Positions 8,950-17,164 of a DNA stretch of 64,000 bases are shown here, in pieces. The notes under the pieces were generated by a model. The model saw only the letters and a list, made by a program, of their open reading frames with translations, was not told where the DNA came from and did no database searches. This stretch comes from Puniceicoccus vermicola (GTDB lineage: Bacteria > Verrucomicrobiota > Verrucomicrobiia > Opitutales > Puniceicoccaceae): assembly GCF_014230055.1 (NCBI RefSeq), contig NZ_JACHVA010000143.1, positions 101,191 to 165,190 of the forward strand. Reading direction: 5' to 3'. Position numbers and translations under genes: made by a program. Every line of letters starts with the position of its first letter. Position 1 is the first letter of the stretch.

Positions 8950-9735
8950 AAACGGCTCTCGCCGTTCTTCTCCAATCCTCCGTTTCGTGGAGCGGAAGCG
9001 CGATCGCGATTTCGTTGGCCTACGGCCTTGCGGGGAACCTGTCCGGCGATCGAGAGCTGGAAGCTCTCGCTACTTTGAGGGCGAGATTGCCGCGTAGAAA
9101 CGGCTCGCCGTTCCTCTCCAATCCTCCGTTCTGTGGAGCGGAAGCGCGATAGCGATTTCGTCGGCTACGGCCTTGCTGGGAACCAGCCCGACGATCGAGA
9201 GCTGGAAGCTCTCGCTACTTTGGGGGTGCGAGCTTGCCGGGTAGAAACGGCTTTCGCCGTTCCTCTCCAATCCTCCGTTCTGTGGAGCGGAAGCGCGATA
9301 GCGATTTCGTCGGCTACGGCCTTGCTGGGAACCAGCCCGACGATCGAGAGCTGGAAGCTCTCGCTACTTTGGGGAGCGGGCGTGCCGAGTAGAAACGGCT
9401 TTCGCCGTTCCTCTCCGAATCCTCCGTTTCCTGTAGCGGAAGCGCGATAGCGATTTCGTTGCCCTACGGCCTTGCTGGGAACCAGTCCGGCGATCGAGAG
9501 CTGGAAGCTCTCGCTACTTTGGGTGCGGGCGTGCCGCGTAGAAACGGCTCTCGCCGTTCCTCTCCGAATACCTCCGTTTCCTGTAGCGGAAGCGCGGTAG
9601 CGGTTTCGTTGGCCTACGGACTCGCGGAGAACCAGTCCGGCGATCGAGAGCTGGAAAGCTCTCGCTACTTTGAGGGCGAGCTTGCCGCGTAGGAACGGCT
9701 TTCGCCGTTCCTCTCAGAATTCTCCGACAGCTCTA
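8946..9735. repeat. Tandem array of about 149-bp units made of REP-like palindromes
   Basis: Units begin with GTAGAAACGG at 8946, 9095, 9241, 9389 and 9538, with a partial sixth at 9689 (GTAGGAACGG). Spacings are 149, 146, 148, 149 and 151 bp. Each unit holds three dyads: AACGGC/GCCGTT preceded by GTAG, an imperfect GCGGAAGCGC...GCGATTTC dyad, and GAGAGCTGGAAGCTCTC followed by gCTAC, which is GTAG read on the other strand. GTAG at the foot of a palindrome is the hallmark of REP sequences. Opposed REPs in one unit resemble the BIMEs of enterobacteria. Copies differ by scattered substitutions. The array overlaps no gene except the last codons of the small membrane protein. Confidence 0.85.
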
Positions 9736-9876
9736 ACGGCTGCGGCGGGCGGCGCGCATTTCGCGAACCTTCTTGATGTAGAGATTCTCGCCAATCAGGA
9801 TTGTCGCCCCGATGAACAAAGGACCTGCGGCCATGATTGGACCAAACCAGTTATTAAGATGAAAAAGTACGTCCAT
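9733..9876 (-). CDS. Small membrane protein, unknown function
   Basis: Predicted 47 residues from the ATG at 9876, with GGGA about 10 bases upstream. It contains one hydrophobic segment (WFGPIMAAGPLFIGATILIG) followed by a basic tail (KKVREMRAARRSR), the pattern of a single-span inner-membrane protein with the C-terminus inside. An upstream in-frame extension to 9963 would overlap the divergent HPt gene, so it is less likely. No family is recognised. Confidence 0.5.
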   Translation of the reverse strand: MDVLFHLNNWFGPIMAAGPLFIGATILIGENLYIKKVREMRAARRSR

Positions 9877-9930
9877 AAAATTAAATTCCCGCTTGAGCGA
9901 ATGGGTCGCAATACCTAAATTGTCAAAATA

Positions 9931-10326
9931 ATGGAAAATTCCAGCCATCCCATTTTCTCTCAAAGCGACTTACGCACCTTCGCTTTAGAGATTTGCTCTG
10001 GCGATGAAGAAATCTTCGTCGAGCTTTTAGGCGATTGCCAGACTGACCTAAGGGACCAATTTACCAACCTCGAAGTGGCAAGGGAGGCCCAAAATTGGCG
10101 CGACTTCAATCGCGCCGCCCACTCCATGAAGTCCGCCGCCCGCACTTTTGGGAGCCCTTTAGTGAAGGAACTCTCTTTTCAGTTAGAGCAACAATCCGAG
10201 GGCGGAGTCGCAGAAGAGAAGCTCCCCGAGCTCGACGAAAAGACACGCGAACTGCAGGAAGCCTCCAAGCGATTCGAGAAGATGCTTGCCGAGATTGCCC
10301 TGAATCCGTCTCCCTTCCTTACCTGA
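9931..10326 (+). CDS. HPt (histidine phosphotransfer) domain protein
   Basis: A 131-residue protein that is essentially a single HPt domain. The motif AAHSMKSAARTFGS places the phosphorylatable histidine at residue 64, in the expected HxxKSxxxxxG context of a four-helix bundle. HPt proteins relay phosphate between hybrid kinases and response regulators. It converges with a degenerate histidine kinase gene, the stop codons being about 25 bp apart. A functional link is suggested only by proximity. Confidence 0.85.
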   Translation: MENSSHPIFSQSDLRTFALEICSGDEEIFVELLGDCQTDLRDQFTNLEVAREAQNWRDFNRAAHSMKSAARTFGSPLVKELSFQLEQQSEGGVAEEKLPELDEKTRELQEASKRFEKMLAEIALNPSPFLT

Positions 10327-10350
10327 GGTTCGCCGAGACTTGGGCGGTTC

Positions 10351-11817
10351 CTAGGCCCCCGCGTTTTCAAATTGTAGACGCAAAACAAACTCACTGCGAC
10401 CACTGGCATCGGATTGGAAGGCCAAATCGCCGTCCAGCTTGCCCACCAGTTCCCGCGCCAGTGTTAGCCCGAAGAGATCGGAATCTCTCCCCTTTTTCAC
10501 AAAATCGAGCCGTTTGGTCATCCGAGGATCAAGGATCTGAGCCCCGAGCGTTTCCACCACCGCTGGCAGATCAGAGCCACTGGAGGGCTCCTCCGGACGC
10601 TGAAACTCGATGCGAATCGTGACCGCAGTCGCTTGGCTCCCCGATTCGCCCTCGCCGGCGAATAGATACCAATCGTCCGATTGCGTTGGATTCTCCAAGG
10701 CCTCGGAGCGGAAGGAAGCAATGATCTCTCCCGAACCCGTCGCGCGAAAAGCAGAGGTGAGGAGCTGCGTCAGCACTTTCTCGAAAATCCGACGGTCTCC
10801 GGAGAGGATGGGCTCCACGGCGGGGGCCTCTTCCGGGTCGAGCTTCAAACGGGGACCGTCTCCAGTCGTCAGGCGGTTGGCGGCCTCCGCCATCTCCGCG
10901 AGGACGGCATAGGCTTGAAAATTCTCCGGACGCTGATGCAGGTGTCCGTCAGTCACTTGGAGCATCCAATCGATCTCTTCGATGTGCCGGATCAATCGAC
11001 GCAACTTATTCCGGGCAGGTTGCAGTGACCGCTTGCTGCCTTCCGAATCTCCGGCCAGCTGACTGTCGTTGACCTTCTTCAGCAGGCCATCGATTTCCCT
11101 CAGTGGCGCGAGCATCTGGTCAGCGGAAAGTTCGACCGAAGCCGGATCCACCTCACGGAAATCGAGATGCGCTCCGCGGGTCAGCGAAGTCGATTCGGTT
11201 CCTTTCGCGCTGCGACTGAGCCAAGACGGTTTTTCCTCCTCCAATCCAGTCACGCGAAGTGCGTAGACGCGGGGCATCCGGTTCATCACCGCCAAGCGGA
11301 CTTGGGCCGAACCGTTTTTCCCGTTTGGGAGCAGACAGGAAATCGTCCCCATGGTGGGAGAATCCTGATCGCCAAACTGCTTCCAAACGGCCTTTTCGTT
11401 TGCGCCGAGAACCGAGGCAAAGGGCTCCTCCCCCGAATCCCGATGATCTCCAAATACCTTCCGAGCGGCCCGGTTCCGGTAAAATATGTTCAAACCGGCA
11501 TCCGCCACGAATATTGGCTCTTTCTCCGAGGAGAACAATTTCTCCGCTTCCCGGACCAACTCATCCAGACCAGAATCCCGGGAACGCGACGACTGATCTC
11601 CCTCCTCGAAGTCCGACTCGAGGATGACCGATTCCGAGGATTCCGTCACCGAAGACCGGGAGGCTCGATGCGGTCCCTTCTTCGCCGCATTCGCAGTTGA
11701 GGAGCCCTCCTCACTCTTATCGGACGACCCTCGAAAATAGATCGCCAAGAGGGAAACCATCAAGAGAGCGTATAAAACGAAAGCGATGAGAAGCAGGGGA
11801 CTTCGGAACCATTCCAT
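10351..11817 (-). CDS. Membrane-anchored degenerate histidine-kinase-like protein
   Basis: Predicted 488 residues from the ATG at 11817 (MEWFRSPLLLIAF). A longer frame starting with TTG at 11928 would overlap the upstream methyltransferase gene. One transmembrane segment (about residues 7-28) is followed by a low-complexity charged linker and a PAS-like domain (KEPIFVADAGLNIFYRNRAA). A helical region then sits where a dimerisation domain is expected (DQMLAPLREIDGLLKKV), but no phospho-acceptor histidine is visible. The C-terminal part resembles HATPase_c (VLTQLLTSAFRAT and DLFGLTLARELVGKLDG), but the N-box asparagines and the GLGL glycines are altered. It probably senses or scaffolds rather than phosphorylates. 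Confidence 0.65.
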   Translation of the reverse strand: MEWFRSPLLLIAFVLYALLMVSLLAIYFRGSSDKSEEGSSTANAAKKGPHRASRSSVTESSESVILESDFEEGDQSSRSRDSGLDELVREAEKLFSSEKEPIFVADAGLNIFYRNRAARKVFGDHRDSGEEPFASVLGANEKAVWKQFGDQDSPTMGTISCLLPNGKNGSAQVRLAVMNRMPRVYALRVTGLEEEKPSWLSRSAKGTESTSLTRGAHLDFREVDPASVELSADQMLAPLREIDGLLKKVNDSQLAGDSEGSKRSLQPARNKLRRLIRHIEEIDWMLQVTDGHLHQRPENFQAYAVLAEMAEAANRLTTGDGPRLKLDPEEAPAVEPILSGDRRIFEKVLTQLLTSAFRATGSGEIIASFRSEALENPTQSDDWYLFAGEGESGSQATAVTIRIEFQRPEEPSSGSDLPAVVETLGAQILDPRMTKRLDFVKKGRDSDLFGLTLARELVGKLDGDLAFQSDASGRSEFVLRLQFENAGA

Positions 11818-11899
11818 TCGAGGTGTACTACGGGAGGGGAAGGTGCGAAGACGAGAGGAAACGTCATCGAACTCAGCAGTCGATGAAAAGTGGGTAAAT

Positions 11900-12646
11900 C
11901 TATTCCTTCGCCTCTGGCTTCTGGGCAACCCAGAAACGGCACTCGTCCGAAAACTCCTTCACCCCCGGCGGCTCATCCGCCAACTTCGAGCGGAGCACAT
12001 CGATCTCGATCCGAAATCCGACCTCCTTTAAATCGGCCCGAATCATATTGGCCTCGGGCACGTGGATATAAAGGTCTCCCCAAGGAGTCGCTCCGATACG
12101 GTCACCGAAATCGATCAAATCGGGATCCTGAGTCCCGGCCCGCCAACGTTTGGTTTCCGCCTTCCAGAAACTGGGATGCTCTGACGCATTGCGGTCATGG
12201 CTGGTGAAGACAAACCAAGAGCCCGGACGGAGAACCCGGAAGATCTCTGACATCGCCTTCTTTCGACCGTCCCGGCCCGGAATCTGCATCAGCCCATTAA
12301 AGCCGAAAATTGCTCCGTCGAACATCTCGTCGGCAAAATCCAAATCTGTCGCATCCTGAACCCCGAAAGGGATCGGATACTCCAGAATCTCGGCGGCACT
12401 CCTCGCCCGCCCCACCATCTTTCGCGCGTAATCGGTGGCAAAAATCTTCGTATATCCCAACTCGTAAAGCCCGATCGCGATCCTCCCGGCACCACAGCCG
12501 AGCTCGAGAATGCTGTCTTCGGTCGAGAAAACCCGTTGAAAGATCTTCTCTTCCGAAATCCACAACCCCACATCCGATGCGGCTTGCGCATAGTGATCGA
12601 TCACATCCTCCTGATTGTAAAACTTGCGAACATCGCCCTTATTCAT
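11900..12646 (-). CDS. Class I SAM-dependent methyltransferase
   Basis: Predicted 248 residues from the ATG at 12646 (MNKGDVRKFYNQEDVIDHYA). The SAM-binding motif I is ILELGCGAGRIAIGLYELG. Motif II (ATDYARKMVGRARS) and the post-motif IFRVLRPGSWFVFTSHD are visible. This fits the Methyltransf_11/25 fold. The substrate is unknown. It lies on the same strand as, and just upstream of, the degenerate kinase (about 82 bp gap). Confidence 0.85.
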   Translation of the reverse strand: MNKGDVRKFYNQEDVIDHYAQAASDVGLWISEEKIFQRVFSTEDSILELGCGAGRIAIGLYELGYTKIFATDYARKMVGRARSAAEILEYPIPFGVQDATDLDFADEMFDGAIFGFNGLMQIPGRDGRKKAMSEIFRVLRPGSWFVFTSHDRNASEHPSFWKAETKRWRAGTQDPDLIDFGDRIGATPWGDLYIHVPEANMIRADLKEVGFRIEIDVLRSKLADEPPGVKEFSDECRFWVAQKPEAKE

Positions 12647-12786
12647 TGAAGGATAAGGAATCGTCCCCACCGAGAAGATCAAGACGGAAGCTACAGAGGG
12701 AACGGGATCCATCCCTCGCAACCTCTGCAAGGTCCCTCACTGACTCAGGAAAGAAGACCCACGAAAAAACTCACCGATCCATTTTC

Positions 12787-12850
12787 CTCTCACAAAGAGC
12801 ACAAAGCTCACAGAGAATCACCTTCGTGTTCTCAGTGCTCTCCGTGAGAG
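12787..12850. repeat. Long imperfect hairpin repeat
   Basis: CTCTCAC (12787-12793) pairs with GTGAGAG (12844-12850). AGAGCAC/GTGCTCT and CAGAGAA/TTCTC pairs lie inside. The wording (cacaaagagcacaaagctcacagag) is like repetitive hairpin DNA known from many environmental Planctomycetes/Verrucomicrobia genomes. It lies between convergently unrelated genes and could act as a terminator for the SWIM gene ending at 12876 only if read on the minus strand. Confidence 0.5.
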
Positions 12851-12875
12851 AACCCGCACCAGAGCGGACCAGTCC

Positions 12876-13889
12876 TCATTCGCCGCTTTTCTCTTTCTGG
12901 ATCTCCTTCAGAAACTCTTTCTGCTCTTCATTCAGAGGAAGCACCCCTTCTGCCGCTTCCCATTCAGCCAACTGCTTTGCCGAGATTCCCAACTGAGCGG
13001 CAAAGGACTTCTCGTTGAGCCCAATCCATACCCGCAACGAACGAATGGCCTCGCCATCGAAGGAATCCGGATCTTCCGGTTCCTTCTCGATTTCGACCTC
13101 GGTCTCCGCCGACCCATCGTCCAATTTCCCGGGATTCCCCTCAGCCAGCAGCTCTTGCAGCGATTCAAAACCTTCCGGTTCGATCCCAAAAACATCCCGT
13201 ATTTTCGCAACGTCCAGCGTCCTCCGCGAACGATTCCCCAAACCGGCAAGGAGATTTTCCGTCGCGCATCCACTTTCCAGAAGCTCCTGATGATTGACCC
13301 CGCGGAGACGAAACAGGAGTTCGGGCTCCTCGTCCAAACGCGCTCCAATCCCATAGAGAACTGCCGCCACATGCTTGCACATATCCGCCCAGTCGAGGCA
13401 GTTGCAATTGAAGTGCATCTCCCCGGGCTGGGGGAATAGCCCCTTTCCCGGGTCGGTCACCCGCTCCATCACTTTGTCCGAAAGCTTCCCCTGTAACAAC
13501 TCGACCATCGACCCAATTTGCCCACGACAGCTCTCCAAAATCGATTGCCAAACCTGCGAACTCAAAGGGTCGAAACGGATCGACAATTCGTACAGTTCCG
13601 ATCCCATCACCAGAGCATTCACCTCGCCTGGATCGATATCGAGATGCACAACCGCCCCATTCCTCACATAACTCCGTCCTCGCGGCAAACGGTTTTCGTA
13701 GTCGCAATGCAACTCCAAATGGCGGCACCAACTGTGTCCCCAAAAGCTGTTAGCAATCTTCCCCCGGGCACTCACCCCGGTCACCGGTTGAGGATCGAGA
13801 CCCTCCTCTTTCAGCTCACGCACTTTTTCCGCAGCGCGATCCCGCAGGGTTCCCATCGACATCCTTGGTCTGTAGTCGTCCCAGTCCAT
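12876..13889 (-). CDS. SWIM zinc-finger protein
   Basis: A 337-residue protein with the SWIM motif CxCx(n)CxH in FNCNCLDWADMCKHVAAVLYG (about residues 165-185). The opening is MDWDDYRPRMSMGTLRDRA and the C-terminus is acidic and lysine-rich. The proteins of this family are usually encoded next to an SNF2 helicase, as with YwqB/YwqA in Bacillus subtilis. That is the case here: the helicase stop codon is one base before this start (TGAgATG), implying translational coupling. The role is inferred to be nucleic-acid binding with the helicase. Confidence 0.85.
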   Translation of the reverse strand: MDWDDYRPRMSMGTLRDRAAEKVRELKEEGLDPQPVTGVSARGKIANSFWGHSWCRHLELHCDYENRLPRGRSYVRNGAVVHLDIDPGEVNALVMGSELYELSIRFDPLSSQVWQSILESCRGQIGSMVELLQGKLSDKVMERVTDPGKGLFPQPGEMHFNCNCLDWADMCKHVAAVLYGIGARLDEEPELLFRLRGVNHQELLESGCATENLLAGLGNRSRRTLDVAKIRDVFGIEPEGFESLQELLAEGNPGKLDDGSAETEVEIEKEPEDPDSFDGEAIRSLRVWIGLNEKSFAAQLGISAKQLAEWEAAEGVLPLNEEQKEFLKEIQKEKSGE

Positions 13890-13890
13890 C

Positions 13891-16548
13891 TCAATCGGTC
13901 GCTCCCGGAATCGACAAGCTCACGAAATCCAAAAGCTCGGAGTCGCTCATCTCGGTCAATGCCGTTTCCGCCCCCCCGGTGAGGATCTGGTCGGCCGTCT
14001 GCTGCTTCGCCTCGATCATCCGGTCGATTTTTTCCTCAAGGGTTCCCCGCGTGATAAACTTATGGACCAGCACGTTGCGCTTTTGGCCAATTCGGAAAGC
14101 CCGGTCGGTGGCCTGATTTTCAATCGCAGGATTCCACCAGCGGTCAAAATGGATGACGTGATTGGCGGCCGTCAGGTTGAGCCCGGTTCCCCCAGCCTTG
14201 AGGGAAAGAACGAAGAACGGCGGGCCCTCCGCCCGCTGAAAATCATCAACCCGCTTCGAGCGTTCCTTCACCGGCGTCCCGCCGTGGAGGATCAAACCGG
14301 GCCGACCAAACACCGTTCCCAAAAGCTCCTCCAGAGGCCCGGTCAATTCCCGGAACTGGGTAAAGACCAGCACCTTTTCCCCCCGCGAAGCGATCTCTTC
14401 ACAAAGCTCTGCCAGTCGCTGGAACTTGGCACTCTTGGCGGCAGCGTAATGCCCGGATTTGGCCACCTGGTCCGGATGATTGCAGATCTGCTTAAAGCGC
14501 ATCAAATAGGTAAGCACTACCCCCTTGCGACGCATTCCCTCACTGGCGATCAACTCCTGCTGTAAGGACTTCGCACTCTCCCGGTAAAGTTTTGCCTGGG
14601 CTGGAGAGAGTCCGCAGAAGACCTTCATCTCCGTCTTCTCGGGCAGGTCGTCCAGAATCGATTTATCCGTTTTGAGACGTCGTAAGATGTAGGGGGAAAC
14701 CAGACGTCGCAGCGGGGCAAAACGCTCTTGATCGCCCGTCCTCAGATTTTTGACAAATCTCTGGAAAGTCGAAGCCGTTCCCAGAAGACCTGGATTGAGG
14801 AAGTCAAAAATCGACCAGAGGTCTCCGAGATGATTCTCGACTGGAGTTCCGGTCAGGGCGAAGCGGGCCTCGGACTGAAGCTTCCGCACCGCCCGGCTCT
14901 GCCGCGTCCCATGGTTCTTGATGGCCTGGGCTTCATCCAGAATGATCCATCCCCACATCCGCTCCGTCGGCCACCTGAGTCGGGGCAACGTCCCGTACGT
15001 GGTGATGACCAGATCGGCCGCTTCCACCTCGGCAAAATCCGGGGCATTCGGATCCTCGACAGCCGAATCCGAGCGGTGGGCGACGAAGAGCTTTAGGCTC
15101 GGCGCAAACGTTCCCGCTTCCCGCATCCAGTTCCCAATCAGTGAAGCGGGAACGACGAGGAGCGAGGTTTTCGCCGCTGGGGACTCCTCCTTTCTCCGCA
15201 GCAAGGCTGCGAGCACCTGAATCGTTTTCCCCAGCCCCATGTCATCGGCCAGACATCCCCCCAGCCCCGTCTGTCCACAAAACCATAACCAGTTCAGCCC
15301 CTTCTCCTGATACGGACGCAAAGTCGCCTCTAACGACGAGGGGGCGGCCGCACGATCCGGCGACCGAAGTTGTCCCAGCATTTCGGACATCCACTCGCCG
15401 GGCTGCGCGAAAGCCCACTCCCGACGTGCCTCCAGCTCTTCCTCCGACTGGAGATTGCCCGGAGCCCCGGCCAGCAAACGCATTCCCTCGACCATGGAGA
15501 GCCCACCCGCTTCTTCGACCGCTCGCCAGTGATCCAGAGCTTCCTGCAACTGCTCCCGGTTCACCTCGACCCAATCGCCCCCGAGACGCACGAGCCCGTC
15601 TTCCCCGTCCAGCAACGCTTCCACTTCCTGTCGCGTCAACGTCCTCCCATCGACGACCACCTCCAAAGAGAAGTCGAGCATCCCCTCAAGCCCGACCCCT
15701 GAGGTCCGCTTCTTGCCGATCGTCGCCGCAACCTGGGGACGAGGTCCCTTCCTCTTTTTCCACCAATTTGGCAGTCGCACCAACAAACCCGCTTCTTCAA
15801 AGAGCGGAACACTCTGCAGAAATTGATAGGCCTCCGCCGGACTCCACAGGATCGGTTGAAAAATGTTCCCGGTCTCGATCAGATCGGCGATGAGCGGTGA
15901 ATTCTCGGAGGCACGATGCAGCGGAGAAAGCAACCGAAGAAGCACCTCCCGATTTCTTTCCTCGGAAAACTCCTTGAGCGCCTTGGCCAAAGGGAGCAAC
16001 CGCAACTCCCCGGAAGGCGTCAATCCAGTGGCGTAGGTGGCCAAAAAGGCAAAGGGATTTTCCGGATCAGTCGGATTCTCGGCCAGATGCAGGGTGACCC
16101 GGCCTACCCGTGACCAATTCGGGGCATAAGCTTCGAGAAAGACACTGATTCCCCCCACATCGTTGATGCGGCTCTGTGTCCATTGACGCAACCGCTCCCA
16201 CACCGCGGACAAAACCTCCACCGAAAGATACTCTCCGCCCCGCAGAGGCGGCGCATTGAGAACCCATTCCTGCCACTCAGTGGCCTCCGGTTCCCGCACG
16301 ACCAGAGCGCCTTTTCCCATCCCCTCCGGCAAGTGACAAACCTCCTCCAAAAACCGGACACCCACCTTCCGCCAAAAATGGACACTCCCATCATCAGCTT
16401 CGTCCCGCTTCCGCCCCGCCAAAAAGATCAGGCCGGGCACCTCACCGCCAGCAAATCCAGAACGCAGCCCCCCCTTCTCCTGGCGGCACACAACCACCCC
16501 ACCCGGAGTGAGCTCCAGCAGACTGGTTTCTTCGAGGACGTTTACCAT
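13891..16548 (-). CDS. SNF2-family helicase (DEAD/DEAH superfamily 2)
   Basis: Predicted 885 residues from the ATG at 16548 (MVNVLEETSLLELTPGG). The N-terminal half is a bacterial SNF2-associated region. The helicase core follows with Walker A DDMGLGKTIQ, DEAQ box WIILDEAQAIKNHGT and TGTPVENHLGDLWSIFDF. The C-terminal helicase motifs are SLKAGGTGLNLTAANHV and ATDRAFRIGQKR. These enzymes translocate on double-stranded DNA. It forms an operon with the downstream SWIM protein. The long in-frame upstream extension to 16626 lacks support. Confidence 0.92.
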   Translation of the reverse strand: MVNVLEETSLLELTPGGVVVCRQEKGGLRSGFAGGEVPGLIFLAGRKRDEADDGSVHFWRKVGVRFLEEVCHLPEGMGKGALVVREPEATEWQEWVLNAPPLRGGEYLSVEVLSAVWERLRQWTQSRINDVGGISVFLEAYAPNWSRVGRVTLHLAENPTDPENPFAFLATYATGLTPSGELRLLPLAKALKEFSEERNREVLLRLLSPLHRASENSPLIADLIETGNIFQPILWSPAEAYQFLQSVPLFEEAGLLVRLPNWWKKRKGPRPQVAATIGKKRTSGVGLEGMLDFSLEVVVDGRTLTRQEVEALLDGEDGLVRLGGDWVEVNREQLQEALDHWRAVEEAGGLSMVEGMRLLAGAPGNLQSEEELEARREWAFAQPGEWMSEMLGQLRSPDRAAAPSSLEATLRPYQEKGLNWLWFCGQTGLGGCLADDMGLGKTIQVLAALLRRKEESPAAKTSLLVVPASLIGNWMREAGTFAPSLKLFVAHRSDSAVEDPNAPDFAEVEAADLVITTYGTLPRLRWPTERMWGWIILDEAQAIKNHGTRQSRAVRKLQSEARFALTGTPVENHLGDLWSIFDFLNPGLLGTASTFQRFVKNLRTGDQERFAPLRRLVSPYILRRLKTDKSILDDLPEKTEMKVFCGLSPAQAKLYRESAKSLQQELIASEGMRRKGVVLTYLMRFKQICNHPDQVAKSGHYAAAKSAKFQRLAELCEEIASRGEKVLVFTQFRELTGPLEELLGTVFGRPGLILHGGTPVKERSKRVDDFQRAEGPPFFVLSLKAGGTGLNLTAANHVIHFDRWWNPAIENQATDRAFRIGQKRNVLVHKFITRGTLEEKIDRMIEAKQQTADQILTGGAETALTEMSDSELLDFVSLSIPGATD

Positions 16549-17164
16549 ACAACTCCAAGGAAAACATACGGGAAGACTTGGCGACAGCCATTTCTCCCGA
16601 GAAAAGAAAGTGAGCCCTCCAGCCAAAGTACCACAGGCTGCCAGCCTGTGCCGCGGCCCCCTCTATCCAGCGAATGGACCTAGCCGAATAGGATATGAGA
16701 ACCAAAGAGATGAGCCGTCTGGCAAACCGGAGGAGAGCGTATCGACGACGTAATGGCGCTTCTGAATTTTGAATCTCCACAGCACGCACAAGGCTCCGAA
16801 TCCGACTAGAGGTCGTGGGTTCACAATTCATTTTGCAGTAGAATCTACTGCCTCTCACTCCAAACCAACCCTGCCAGATAATTCACGAGCCCCGTCATCA
16901 GGCCCCCTGGACGCAACGATCAATCTGCTTCAACTCCGGGTGTAGGCTGCAGTCCCGGAAAGACTCGACGTAACTTTTCTAAACCGGACAGATGGCCGAT
17001 TCCGGTTGTTTCAGCTATTTCTTGAATCCAGCCAGGATCTTTTTGCACATTTCCTCCTTGGAGCAGACTGTCAGAACCCGGTGAAAACGGTTTATTGCTA
17101 TAAGCCGCGCTCGCTTTTTCAGTTAAATCTACTACTAGTTTCCCTCGAGAGACTTGATTGTACC
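16549..17164. other. Non-coding region with palindromes
   Basis: No credible gene was found in about 615 bp. It contains a REP-like palindrome at 16634-16648 (CAGGCTGCCAGCCTG preceded by GTACCA) and an 8-bp-arm dyad GCAGTAGA/TCTACTGC at 16835-16851. A tRNA-3'-half-like string at 16794-16822 does not fold. The promoter for the DUF1800 gene presumably lies near the right end. Confidence 0.5.
16634..16648 (-). repeat. REP-like palindrome, CAGGCTG family
   Basis: CAGGCTGCCAGCCTG preceded on the plus strand by GTACCA. The same dyad with the opposite orientation occurs at 38614, 40811, 41063 and 41331, each followed by a (C/G)TACT tail. It therefore belongs to a dispersed family. Confidence 0.75.

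Noticed and set aside
8946..9735. CRISPR array
   Set aside because: Units are 146-151 bp with the whole unit repeated, without short constant repeats and unique spacers, and no cas genes are nearby.
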